From: Prorocentrum cordatum | Taxonomy: Eukaryota; Sar; Dinophyceae; Prorocentrales; Prorocentraceae | Length of the DNA stretch: 64,000 nt | Assembly (NCBI GenBank): GCA_963575745.1 | Contig: CAUYUJ010018651.1 | Span: 124,089-188,088, forward strand | Direction: 5' to 3' | Part shown: positions 54,136 through 64,000 of the stretch, in pieces | Position numbering within the stretch: position 1 is the stretch's first letter | How the letters are laid out: the number at the start of each line of letters is the position of its first letter | The notes under the pieces: model-generated | Database searches by the model: none | What the model was told of the DNA's origin: nothing | What the model saw: only the letters and a program-made list of their open reading frames with translations | Program-made: the position numbers and the translations under genes

Positions 54136-56901
54136 TCAGCTTGGCAGGACCCGGTACCCATGCCAGTTGTCGGGCGGCCGGTGCTCGTACTGCTTCATGA
54201 ACTTCAGCAGGGCGGCAGAGGGGCCGTCCTCGGTCCCCAGCAGATGCCGGGTGACCTCGAGCATGTCCTTGGCAACGGCCCACTCGCCCGCCTCGTAGTT
54301 GAGGTAGGCCATGCGGAACCGGCTGAGGAACTCGTTCGTGAACTTCGTGCGCATGATCCTCATGTCCTTCTCCTTATCGAAGATGGAGACCATCTGGAAG
54401 TCGTCCTTCCACCGCTCCTGCCTCCGCTTCTGGCGCTCGAGGCGCGCCTGCCCAGACCTCTTGCTGTAGAGCGGGTTCAGCTTGCGGTCGAGCGGCAGGG
54501 CAACGTCGTCCAGGTCGAGGGTGTAGATGGCGAAATGGTTGGGGTAGCCGCTGCACATGACGTGATCGATCCGCCGGCACTCCTCCGCGACGTCCGGCGA
54601 CATGAGCGTGTGGATGGTCTCGCTGAAGAGGATGAGAACCCCGTACGACTTCGTGTTCGCTTCCAGCCTGGTGGCCAGGTTCACGTTTGGGCTGAGGTAG
54701 CTGGCGTCGATCTTGAACTCGGATCCGATGGCGCCCTCGATGGCCCACCCTTTGTGGAGGCCGAAGCTGAGGCGGACCCGGTATTTGGGCAATCGCTTGA
54801 TGAGCTTGAGGTGGCTGCGGTACTCTGCTAGCGACGGGGACTTGTTGATCTCTGCGATGACCTTGTAGAGCGACAACAGGGACATGTCTGCAAGCCTCCT
54901 CCTTTTGCTGTCATCCCAGCCCTCCAGGTCCCAGACCAGCAGGAAGGCGTCGCCTATGTTCCTGTTGGGGCTCCCGAAGAACTCATTGATGCACGAGTGG
55001 ACCACGCTGGCGATCCTGTTGACGAATATCATGACCTGGTCCTGCAGCACCTCCGTCGCATCCGTAAAATTGCGGATGTTGCAGTAGCCGAAGATGGCGT
55101 CCACGCGCCTGCCCGGGATCATGACGTTCAACGCAGCCGAGTCCCCGCCCTTCATGTTGTGGCCGATGATACCAGCGCCCGCCTCGCCAAATCCGAGCGC
55201 CAACAGGGAACCGATCTTGATAATGGTTTTCTCCAGAACAACTGTCTCCATCGGCTCGGGAGTGGACGAAGTGTCGCCGCTGCTCAACCAATGGAAGGGA
55301 TTCAGCCTCTCGCGCCAGCTCAGCTTCTTCCTCTTGAGAGTGGAGGAGCACACGCTTTTCGAGTCCGACATAGCATCGTCATCTGTGACCGACCTCCCCT
55401 CTCGTCGCGCGACCGCAGCCGCCTGTTCCTTCCGGTGCTCCTCGTCCCCGATCTGCATGGCCGACAACGGGTGCATCCTGATTGTGTTGATCTTCGCGAT
55501 CATGCGCTCGATTGGGATAAGCACCAGCTTATTGGCGTCGTTGGAGAATGTCATCGAGCCGACCCCCAGGAGGAGACATATGAATATCGTCTGGGCGAAA
55601 TTCAACAGGGCCTCGGCCCGGGATCCGCTGCGGCGGTCAAAGACGAACCACCAGTAGGCCTCCTTTACCTCGCTCGTCGTGGCGGAGGTCGGGAAGTAGA
55701 CCGCTCGCTCCTGGTAGCGCAGCACCTCGGGGCAGTCCAGGCTGCTCTCGGAGCCCACGAGCAGAGAGACGCCGTGCAGCGCCCCGCCGAGGCAGACCTG
55801 CGCCTCCTGCCACTCCTTGTCCAGCAGCGCCCTCGGGTCGGAGGTGAGGTCGCTCTGGTAGAACTGCCAGTCCTGGCCGTTCCACCGGTCGTTGAGGTCG
55901 TACTCCCCGCCCTCCGGGAACCGAGGGAGGAAGTACTCGGCCCAGGGGGAGTCGGCAGGGCCCATGCCCACCCAGAACAGCTTGCCGGTCACATCGTCCG
56001 GGCTGGCTGCGGCGGAGTCTGGCCGTCCTGCGCAGAACGGGTTGTGGAAGTAGACGTACATCCAGAAATCGTCCACGTACATCGCCCGCTCCTCCGACTG
56101 CTGATAAGCCTGCGCCGCCGTGGCGCTGTCCCGTGGGCTGTACCGCGTCAAGCCGTCTCTCCAGGTACTGTACAGGTTGTTCAGACCGTACTGCGCCGAG
56201 ACAGGCAGCGCGTCGCTGAAAAACACGGTCTGATCCTGGAAGCATGGTATGCCGAGCATGATGACGAGTACCAAGATCACCACGCGGCGTGTGGTCATCT
56301 CGGACAACTTCTTCGAGACCGCTGACTCCTTATTCATCTCTGCCTCCTCGTCAAAGTCCCAGTCTTGTCCAGGCAGTTGCTGCGTCTCTGGCTGGAGGTC
56401 TCTATTCAGGCACCTCACGAACTTGATCAGCCGGATGAGGCGCACGAGGCGAACCACCCGGCTGGCTTTCGTGCCCACTCTGCTCATCCTCGCGGCCCGC
56501 GCAGCCTCGGCCGAGCTGCTCCCCGCTGAGCTGGCACCGCCACCCGCGCCCTGGCTGTCATCGGCTTGGATCCTGCTGACCTCGTCGCCAAACAAAGTCT
56601 CCGAAACTGTAGTGATGTCGATCACGAGCGTACACGTGGAGATGATGTCGAGCCAGAAAAAGAAGCCGAATATGTATCCAGGCTGACCAAATGAGCGCAC
56701 GAGCACCTCGTAGAAGAACACAACGATAGAACATTGGGTGACGATGTCAAAAAGGTAATCCGCTGGCTTCGTGGTCATGATGAGCCGGACGTCGTCTCCA
56801 AACAGCGCGAATATGGTCAGGACGACCGTGATGGTGTTGAGCACAGTGCTGGCTGCCTGCCTCTGGCAGAATCTCCTCCAGCTGTCCTCGACCCCCTGCA
56901 T
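54136..56901 (-). CDS. Membrane-anchored class III nucleotidyl cyclase with voltage-sensor-like N terminus
   Basis: An uninterrupted 921-codon frame. Membrane segments lie at about 19-36, 50-70, 77-97, 206-221 and 434-452. Residues 148-163 (RVVRLVRLIRLIKFVR) look like the S4 helix of a voltage sensor, and 222-430 form an extracytoplasmic loop. The cyclase domain spans about 598-795: GYCNIRNFTDATEVL (605-619), NIGDAFLLVW (648-657) and SYLSPNVNLATRLE (734-747). Asp651 and the Asn741/Arg745 pair fit the second metal ligand and transition-state residues. The first metal Asp position holds Asn608. Likely makes cAMP or cGMP; specificity cannot be read. The basic tail to 921 looks complete (stop at 54136-54138). 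The N terminus may not be: the start ATG is preceded by a pyrimidine-rich repeat and lies in CATGCAG|GGGG, which could be an acceptor, so upstream exons may exist. Confidence 0.9.
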   Translation of the reverse strand: MQGVEDSWRRFCQRQAASTVLNTITVVLTIFALFGDDVRLIMTTKPADYLFDIVTQCSIVVFFYEVLVRSFGQPGYIFGFFFWLDIISTCTLVIDITTVSETLFGDEVSRIQADDSQGAGGGASSAGSSSAEAARAARMSRVGTKASRVVRLVRLIRLIKFVRCLNRDLQPETQQLPGQDWDFDEEAEMNKESAVSKKLSEMTTRRVVILVLVIMLGIPCFQDQTVFFSDALPVSAQYGLNNLYSTWRDGLTRYSPRDSATAAQAYQQSEERAMYVDDFWMYVYFHNPFCAGRPDSAAASPDDVTGKLFWVGMGPADSPWAEYFLPRFPEGGEYDLNDRWNGQDWQFYQSDLTSDPRALLDKEWQEAQVCLGGALHGVSLLVGSESSLDCPEVLRYQERAVYFPTSATTSEVKEAYWWFVFDRRSGSRAEALLNFAQTIFICLLLGVGSMTFSNDANKLVLIPIERMIAKINTIRMHPLSAMQIGDEEHRKEQAAAVARREGRSVTDDDAMSDSKSVCSSTLKRKKLSWRERLNPFHWLSSGDTSSTPEPMETVVLEKTIIKIGSLLALGFGEAGAGIIGHNMKGGDSAALNVMIPGRRVDAIFGYCNIRNFTDATEVLQDQVMIFVNRIASVVHSCINEFFGSPNRNIGDAFLLVWDLEGWDDSKRRRLADMSLLSLYKVIAEINKSPSLAEYRSHLKLIKRLPKYRVRLSFGLHKGWAIEGAIGSEFKIDASYLSPNVNLATRLEANTKSYGVLILFSETIHTLMSPDVAEECRRIDHVMCSGYPNHFAIYTLDLDDVALPLDRKLNPLYSKRSGQARLERQKRRQERWKDDFQMVSIFDKEKDMRIMRTKFTNEFLSRFRMAYLNYEAGEWAVAKDMLEVTRHLLGTEDGPSAALLKFMKQYEHRPPDNWHGYRVLPS

Positions 56902-56902
56902 G

Positions 56903-57053
56903 GATCGGGTCGGGCGAAAGGGGGGGATAGCAAAGGGGGGGGGTGAGAATCAGCTCACGTAGCTGATTTTCCCGGCGCCTCCCGGCGCCGGAGGCGGCTA
57001 TGTATCGAAGAATGGGCCCCTCGGCGAGGCCGAAACCAGCTGCATGCAGCTCG
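56903..57053 (+). repeat. Dispersed hairpin-rich repeat, copy 2, at the cyclase 5' edge
   Basis: Near-identical to 4893-5047 over about 145 bp. In the gene's sense (minus) it ends with CCCCCCTTTCGCCCGACCCG, a pyrimidine-rich run, right before the cyclase frame. It may be intronic. Confidence 0.85.
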
Positions 57054-57309
57054 TGACCCCCCCTCTCCCAATCCCCCCCCTCTCGTCCGGCCCGAATGGA
57101 GCACGGGATCCTGACCCCGCGCCTCTTGCCGGCACCTCCCGTCGGAGAGTTGCGCGTGGCCACCCGCCTCGGCCGCCAGGAGGGGCCCTGCGCCTCGCTC
57201 GGGGGCGGCTTGCCCGCGTCGCCGCCCCTCTCCTTGCTGCCCCGGGGGGCGAGAGGCCCTGCCCCGGCGCCGGGCGGGCGCAGGCTGCTGGGCAGGCCAG
57301 CGGCCTTGC
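57054..57309. other. GC-rich stretch, no gene
   Basis: Frames open in several registers; no motif. Confidence 0.4.
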
Positions 57310-57592
57310 GAGGACTTGCTGGCCGGGGGGCCACGTGCGAACCCTGCCCCCCTACCCCCCACGATTTCTCGGGGGGAGGGTGGGGTTCACGTCGCTCGGG
57401 AGCTCCCGAGCGAAGTGAACCCCACCCTCCCCGTTGAAAATCGGGGGGTACACCCCACGATTTCTCAAGGGGGAGGGTGGGGTTCACGTCGCTCGGGAGC
57501 TCACGAGCGAAGTGAACCCCACCCTCCCCGTGAAAAATCTTGGGGGGGGGGGTAGGGGGGTAGGGTCCGCATGTGGCCCCCCACTGGCGGCT
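57310..57592. repeat. Nested foldback: two hairpins inside outer inverted arms
   Basis: Hairpins at 57361-57443 and 57457-57540 each contain GGGTGGGGTTCACGTCGCTC pairing with GAGCGAAGTGAACCCCACCC. Outer arms pair GGGGGGCCACGTGCGAACCC (about 57326) with the complement near 57568-57588. Confidence 0.85.
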
Positions 57593-57748
57593 CGCCGCTC
57601 GCGCCCGCGGAGGCGTCGTGGGAGCCGAGGCGGAGCTGCAGCTGCGAGGAGCGTGGCGCCAGGGCGTCCTTCTCGAGGCGCACAGGGCCACGGGCGGAGA
57701 GTTGTGAGCCCCTCCTCGCCGAGCCGCCGGCCATCGCTGCCCGACGCG
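57593..57748. other. GC-rich stretch, no gene
   Basis: Spacer between two foldback elements; nothing recognised. Confidence 0.4.
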
Positions 57749-57919
57749 GACCACCTACCAGACCACCCCAACCCGACCCGAAAACCCAAATTTCGGGTTG
57801 GGGGGGGGTATGGGTTCCATGCGTGTTTTTTCTATGTTCCCCGACCCCCCCCCCCCACCACTGGAAATGGAGGGCAGATTGAGGCCTTCGGGTTGGGTTG
57901 GGGTGGCTTGGTAGGTGGT
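57749..57919. repeat. Foldback element, arms about 33 bp
   Basis: ACCACCTACCAGACCACCCC plus AACCCGACCCGAA on the left pairs with TTCGGGTTGGGTTGGGGTGG plus CTTGGTAGGTGGT on the right. Confidence 0.8.
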
Positions 57920-58604
57920 GAGACACTCCCCGGCCAGCAGAGGCAGAGGCGAGCAGGGGCCCAGGCTGATGCTGGAGCCAAAACGGCTACGGAAGAGGGA
58001 GAGACTCTCTCCCTCTTGCGGGTAGACGGCCGCGTCTTGCGGGACACCTCGTTTGCGACGTTTAGGCGCACGCGCTTCTCACTCGCGCAATCTGCCCTTC
58101 CCGCACCAACCCCTCGACTTCAAAATCGTCTGTTGGGCGCCGGGGCCATGAGAGAGAGGGGGGCGAGGAAGTGGTCAGTTGCACCACTGTCCTTTTGAGC
58201 GGCCGATCTCGCAAGGGTTGGGAGAGTCTGGTCTGGCTTGGAGGGGATCGGAAGGTCTGTGGCACCCCGGCGCTGCAAAATGCAACAACTGATATGGTTC
58301 TAGGGTTTGGAACGGGTTCTGGCACTCCGAGGTTGCGAAGCACTGAACACATAAGCCGGGGGCAGAAGCATGAAGGAACGATGCAGAGGAGGATGACGAG
58401 AGACGGAGAACGACGATGAGGATGATGAAGAAGGAGCGACGAGAATGAGACGAGCGGGTGATGCAGAAGAGCGAGGATGATGAAGGAGGAGCGACGAGAA
58501 TGGGAAGAGCGAGGATGAAAACGAAACATGGACGCAAAGGTGTTCAGAAGGAGAGCGACGGTGAATGAGAAGAGGGACGAGGAGGAGGAGGAAGAAAAAG
58601 AGCA
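57920..58604. other. Mixed stretch, no gene recognised
   Basis: Includes a tandem duplication of about 58 bp at 58405-58520 (GAGGATGATGAAG, GAGCGACGAGAATG) in purine-rich sequence. Confidence 0.45.
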
Positions 58605-59390
58605 TTAGCCTGGCGAAAGAACCAACCGTATGCAGTTGTGAGCACTGCAGTTGTAGGCATCGTCTTCGGCAGAGTCCCCGCACAGGGCCCCGAAACGCGG
58701 CGCCGGGCGGGGCAGACGCGTGCGGGCTGCGCCACTGGGACCTTCGGGGGAGCTCCCTATGGGGCCACGAAGCGCTGTGCTGGGTGCGGGGAAACGCATG
58801 CGGGCTGCGCCACTGGGACCTTCGGGGGAGCTCCCTATGGGGCCACGACACGGTGTAGTGGGAAGGGGAGACGCATGCGGGCTGCGACACTGGGACCTTT
58901 GACGGAACTCCCTATGGGGCCACGAAGTGCTGTATTGGGCGTGGGAAACGCATGCGGGCTGCGACACTGGGACCTTTGACGGAACTCCCTATGGGGCCAC
59001 GAAACGCTGTACTGGGTGGGGGGGACGGCATGCGGGCTGCGCCATTGGGACCTCCGGTGGAACTCCCTATGGGGCCACGAAGCGCTGTACTGGGTGTGGG
59101 AGGCGCATGCGGGCTGCGCCACTGGGACCTTAGGTGGGGCTCCTTATGGGGCCACGAAGTGCTGTACTGGGCGTGGGAGACGCATGCGGGCTGACGGGCT
59201 GCGCCACTGAAACCTTCGGTGGAGCTCCCTATGGGGCCACGAAGCGTTGCACTGGGTTGGAGAGAAGCACGCGAACTGCAGTGGAGGGAGTAGGAGGAGG
59301 AGGAGGAGGAGAAGGAGGAGGAAGGAACGCGGGGCACTGTCCCTTCAAGACGAGGACCCAACACCACAGGATGGTTGGGAAAAACATGAC
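58605..59390 (+). repeat. Composite array element, seven units of about 77 bp
   Basis: Head AGCCTGGCGAAAGAACCAAC / CGTATGCAGTTGTGAGCACT / GGCATCGTCTTCGGC. Units from 58718 (ACGCATGCGGGCTGCGCCAC, TGGGACCTTCGG, GGAGCTCCCTATGGGGCCAC, GAAGCGCTGTACTGGGTG). Then GGA repeats (59290-59325) and the tail CACTGTCCCTTCAAGACGAG / GACCCAACACCACAGGATGG. Confidence 0.9.
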
Positions 59391-60679
59391 GCCAAGGGTG
59401 AGTCGTTCGGTCCTCTCCCTCGTACACCCTCGTTTTCAGGGGGTCGCTCGATTCCACCCCCCTCCTTCCTCGTCCTCGGGCGAGTCGCACAATTCTCTCA
59501 ATCCTCCTCCTCCTCCTCCTCCGAAGGCCGCGTCGGTGGTGTCGCACCCCCTACGCTCGATTGTGCTGATTGTTATATATATATGCATAAATACATATAG
59601 AGCGTCGGTTTGGTCATGTGTTGTGTGATACGTAGATTGTGTTGCCACACTTTTCCCACTGCTCTTTTCACCCCCGAACCCGAGCTCGGCGCGTCTTCAC
59701 GTGTGATCGCTGCTCCTCCTCCTCCCCCCCCCCCTCCTCGTCCGAGGGTGTACCGCGCGGCCCCCTCCCTCCACGCGTCCTCGGTGCCTGAGGAAGGCCT
59801 GGCCTGCATGATGTTGCGCGAGCAACGGGATGCGGGCCACGCCACATGGTGCAAGCTGTGTGGCGAATCTACGCGCAAAAGCTACCTGCAAAAGCTACGT
59901 GCAATCTACGTACAAAAGCTGCGTGCAATCTACGTGCAATCCACGTGCAATCCACGTGCAATCACTGAAGGCTACCTGGCGCAATCGACGTGCAAAAGCT
60001 ACGCGGCCCCAGCGACGCGGCGCGAGCTCTGGGCGCCCGCCTCCTCCTCCTCCTCCTCCTCCTCCTCCTCCTCCTCCTCCTCCTCCTCCTGGGGTCGACG
60101 TTATGACACAAAATCATAACGTCGGGGGCGTATGGGAGCACGAGTCGTCCACGCTACGTCCACGAGGCGCCAGCACCCAGAGGTTCTATGGTCAGCACTG
60201 CCCGCCGTGAACTCGGATTCAACATCGAAACGTTCCCAAAACCGCGCGAGTGGTTGACAAACATCGCACAAGTGCGGAATTGAAGCCGCGTGTCCCGACC
60301 CGGTTACAATAACAAATAATCGCTCTTTAGCGAAAACACTGTCTTCAGTTCGCATGTTCACTGTTTTGGTGCGTCCGAGGGCGGGTAAGGGCCCAGGATG
60401 AAGAACGTCGGTTCCCTGATCAAGAAAAGCTCCCAGGAACCCTCGTCCAGGGTGCAGCCGCGTTCCCGATTCGAATGGAATGCCATACATGTTACAAAAA
60501 AAAACTCTAGAACCACATGGGGCTGGAAGAAACCATAAGGAAACATACAAAACCCAAGTATCCGAATGGGACGACCAGCGAACGCAATGAAAACGACGCA
60601 AGACGAAACAATCCGTTCCAAGAGTCCAAAAAGCGTTCCGTGCAACCTGCTTTGCTGCTGCCGCCGAAAAAAAACAAAT
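59391..60679. other. Mixed stretch between two array elements
   Basis: Contains (CTC)n at 59500-59520, (TA)n at 59573, an 11-bp minisatellite TACGTGCAATC / TACGTGCAAAAGC (59860-60005) and (CTC)n at 60035-60095. Lower-GC unique sequence follows (60100-60670); two overlapping minus-strand frames there (about 95 and 194 codons) have no recognised domain. Confidence 0.45.
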
Positions 60680-63245
60680 TAGCATGGCGAAAAATCCAAC
60701 CGTATGTACTTGTGATTACCGCAGTTGTAGGTATCGTCTTCGGCGGGGCCCCCGCATACGGCCACGAAACGCTGCACGGGGCGGGGCAAACGCATGCGGA
60801 CTGCGCCAGTGGGACCCTCGGTAAACCTCCCTATGGGGCCACGGAATGCTGCACTGGGTGGGGAACACGCATGCGGGCTGCGCCCCTGGGACCATCGGTG
60901 GAGCTCCCTACGTGGCATCGAAACCCTGCACTGTACTGGGGAGACGCATGCGGGCTGCGCCACGGAGACCGTCGGTGGAGATCCCTGCGGGGCCACGAAG
61001 CGCTGTACTAGCTGTGGGAAGCGCATGCGGGCTGTACCACTGGGACCTTCGGTGGAGATCGCTATGGGGCCACGAAACGCTGTACTGGGTGGGGAAGACG
61101 CACGCGGGCTGTGCAACTGGGACCTTCGGTGGAGCTCCCTATGGGGCCACGAAGCGCTGTACTGGGTGGAGGAGACGCATGCGGGCTGCGCACCTGGGAC
61201 TATCGGTGGAGCTCCCTACGTGGCCACAAAACCCTGTGATGTGTGGGGGGGAGACGCATGCGGACTGCGACACTGGGACCTTTCATTTAACTCCCTATGG
61301 GGCCACGAAGCGATGTACTGGGTGGAAGAGACGCATGCGGGCTGCGCCAGTGGGACCTTCGGTGGAGGTTGTTATGGGGCCACGCACGCGGGCTGCGCAA
61401 CTGGGACCTTCAGTGGAGTTAGCTATCCGTGGGGCCACGAAGCGCTGTACTGGGTGTGGGTGACGCATGCGGGCTGTACCACTGGGACCTTCGGTGGAGC
61501 TCCTTATTGGGCAACGAAACGCTGTAGTGGGTGGGGAAAGCGCATGCGGGCTGCGCCACTCTGACCTCCGGTGAAGCTCCCTATGGGGCCACGGAACGCT
61601 GCACTGGGTGTGGGAGACGCGCGCGGGCTGCGCTGCGCCACCTGGGACCTTCGGTGGAGCTCGCTATGGGGCCACGGAACGCTGTACTGGGTGTGGGAGA
61701 CGCGCGCGGGCTGCGACACTGGAACTTCCGGTGGAGTTCCCAATGGGGCCACGAAGCGCTGTACTGGGTGTGGGTGACGCGCGCGGGCTGCGCCGCTGGG
61801 ACCTTCGGTGGAGCTCCCTATGTGGCAACGAAGCGCCGTACTGGGTGTGGGAGACGCGTGCGGGCTGCGCCACTGGGACCGTCGGTGGAGCTCCCCATGG
61901 GGCCCCGAGCCGCTGCACTGGGCGTGGGGGTCGCATGCGGGCTGCGCCACTGGGACCTTCGGTGGAGCTTCCTGTGGGGCCACGGAACGCTGTACTGGGT
62001 GTGTGAGACGCGCGCGGGCTGCGACATTGGAACTTTCGGTGGAGCCCCCTATGGGGCCACGAAGCGCTGTACTGGGTGTGGGCGACGCATGCGGGCTGCG
62101 CGACTGGGACCTGCAGTGGAGCTCGATGCGGGCTGCGCTACTGGGACCTTCGGTTGACCTCCCTATGGGGCCACGAAACGCTGTAATGGGCGGGGGAAGC
62201 ACATGCGGGCTGCGCCAGTGGGACCTTCGGTTGACCTCCCTATGGGGCCACGAAACGCTGCAATGGGCGGGGGAAGCACATGCGGGCTGCGCCAGTGGGA
62301 CCCTCGGTTGACCTCCCTATGGAGTCACGAAACGCTGTAATGGGCGGGGGAAGCACATGCGGGCTGCGGCAGTGGGACCTTCGGTGGAGCTCCCCATGAA
62401 AAAACGAAGCGCTGCACTGGGTGTGGGAAACGCATGCTGGCTGCGCCACTGGGGCCTTCGGAGAAGCTCCCTGTGTGGCCACGAAGCGCGCTGTACTGGG
62501 TGTGTGGGAGACGCATGCGGGCTGCGCCACTGGGACCTTCGGTGGAGCTCCCTATGGGGCCACGGGCCACTGCACTGGGCGTGGGGATCGCATGCGGGCT
62601 GCGCCACTGAAACCTGCGGGGGAGCTCCCTAAGGGGCCACGAAGCGCTGTACTGGGTGTGGGAGACGCATGCGGGTTGCGCCGCTGGTACCTCAGATGGA
62701 GCTCCCTATGGCGCCACGAAGCATCGCACTGGGTGTGGGAGACGCGTGTGGGCTGCTCCAGTGGGACCGTCGGTGGAGCTCCCTATGGGGCAACGATGCG
62801 CTGTGTTGGGTGGGGGAAGCGCATGCGGGCTGCGCCACGGGGACCTTCGACGGAGCTTCCTATGGGGCCACGGAACGCTGTACTAGGTGGGGGAGACGCA
62901 CGCGGGCTGCGCAACTGGGACCTTCGGTGGAGCTCCCTATGGGGCCACGAAGCGGTGTACTGGGTGGAGGAGACGCATGCGGGCTGCGCCCCTGGGACCA
63001 TCGGTGGAGCTCCCTACGTGGCCACAAAACCCTGTGGTGTGCGGGGGGGGACGCATGCGGACTGCGCAACTGGAACTTTCGGTGGAGCTCCCTATGGGGC
63101 CACGAAACGTTGTACTGGATGGGAGAGAGACACGCGAACTGCGGAGGAGGGAGGAAGGGGGAGGAGGAAGGGAGAGGAGGAGGAACGCGGGGCGCTGCCT
63201 CTTCAAAACGAAGACCCAACACCACAGGATGGTTGGGAACAAGGA
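60680..63245 (+). repeat. Composite array element, about 30 units of 77 bp
   Basis: Head AGCATGGCGAAAAATCCAAC / CGTATGTACTTGTGATTACC / GTTGTAGGTATCGTCTTCGG. About 30 units of ACGCATGCGGGCTGCGCCAC / TGGGACCTTCGGTGGAGCTC / CCTATGGGGCCACGAAGCGC follow to 63130, some truncated (for example near 61390 and 62125). Then a GGA-rich tract (63140-63180) and the tail GCGCTGCCTCTTCAAAACG / GACCCAACACCACAGGATGG. Most similar to 58605-59390. Confidence 0.9.
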
Positions 63246-64000
63246 ACGCTGGCTGTCATTATGTCCCCTTGGCCCGCTGCAGTCCTTGCGAGACTGCTTT
63301 GACAATCAAATGATCGCGCCAATGGGATGCGGCTCCTGCTTCCCTCCTGCGGCCTGCTGCTGGTATGCTCCTTATCATCCCTCTCCTGATTGCGGCCTCC
63401 TCCCCCCTTCCCCGCCGCTTTCCTCGGTTTCCCCCTTTCTCATCAACCTTCGTCGTCGTCCCTATGGCATCCTCCCCGCGGGCTGTGCACTACTAGAAGC
63501 TAGTCAGCCTATGAAAGCAAACTCGATTTCCTCATTTAGCACGGGGCGTAAGGGCTCGTCATCCTAGCCATTCGGTAGTCGAATGGCCCCTTCGCAGACA
63601 GCTCATGGGAGTCCAAAGGCCCCAGGAATCTTGATGTTCCACCAGATTATGTTTACTCGTTTGGTCGGAGCCCTGTCATGCTGATTTTCTGGAAGAGCCT
63701 AGAATGCAGATACGTTGCGTGATCGCGTCATTAGTGGTTCCAAAGCGGTTGGGGCACGCACATACGCACATGAACAGCTAACCGCAAAACCAACAGCTAC
63801 GTGCACCACTGTGCAGTCGACGCAAAAGCAGTTTGTGAGACGGATAGGCTGGCGCGGCTAGCTAAACTTGAGATAACTATATAGGTCACCCTCAAAGACG
63901 TCATCCATGAATGTCACCAGCAATTCAAATATGCACTGGTCCTGCGTTGCAGTCGTACGATTCGGATGTGTCTGGTTATCTTGACATCCTGGCAAGGGCA
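63246..64000. other. Lower-GC unique stretch, no gene seen
   Basis: Unlike the rest of the window, it has little repeat structure. Frames are short; no splice-bounded coding island recognised. Confidence 0.45.

Noticed and set aside
60794-63302. Repeated-peptide frames (GACGLRHWDLRWSSLWGHE type) through the array
   Set aside because: The 77-bp unit is not a multiple of three, all frames give repeated peptides, and indels between units shift phase. Non-coding is more likely, although translation was not tested.

Overview
The window looks like nuclear DNA of a dinoflagellate. The best evidence is a near-complete dinoflagellate spliced-leader sequence (20 of its 21 core bases, one T missing from a T4 run) at 15543-15562 on the minus strand, just upstream of an intronless open frame. 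Supporting evidence is a membrane-anchored class III nucleotidyl cyclase of protist type (54136-56901), candidate introns with non-GT donors (GC-AG and GA-AG), intron-like foldback elements flanked by direct repeats, high GC and very low gene density. The genus cannot be decided from the sequence. No rRNA, tRNA, CRISPR array or prokaryote-style operon was seen.

Layout. 0-13.4 kb holds tandem arrays of 75-150 bp units, microsatellites, several foldback elements and a 132-bp inverted-repeat element. 13.6-15.6 kb is a probable retrogene (coiled coil plus a 75-residue tandem duplication) behind the relict spliced leader, with (GGA)n tracts on both sides. 16-26 kb is microsatellite and foldback DNA with exon-sized coding islands, among them a two-exon candidate interrupted by an introner-like element (19110-19595) and the C-terminal exon of an alpha/beta hydrolase (23609-24085). 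26.6-37.35 kb is one GTC/GGC-based array with a higher-order period of roughly 0.4-0.65 kb. 40.5-41.8 kb carries exons of an unrecognised gene with a 66-bp GC-AG intron. 42-53 kb is mostly microsatellites, array elements and degenerate repeats. 54.1-56.9 kb is the cyclase, the one clear, intact large gene. 57-64 kb is foldback DNA and two large array elements.

Two repeat systems stand out. (1) A composite element recurs at least six times, always on the + strand: a tandem array of 75-105 bp units, a GA-rich or trinucleotide tract, and a conserved tail; four or more copies also share a head motif. Arrays of quite different unit sequence share the tail. (2) Many foldback elements of 80-230 bp are present; some lie at exon edges and two behave like introners, since removing them at flanking direct repeats keeps a reading frame open.

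The genes show no common pathway. Two 100-base N runs (5048-5147, 26401-26500) are scaffold gaps, so distances across them are not real. Most long open frames lie in low-complexity sequence and are not treated as genes.
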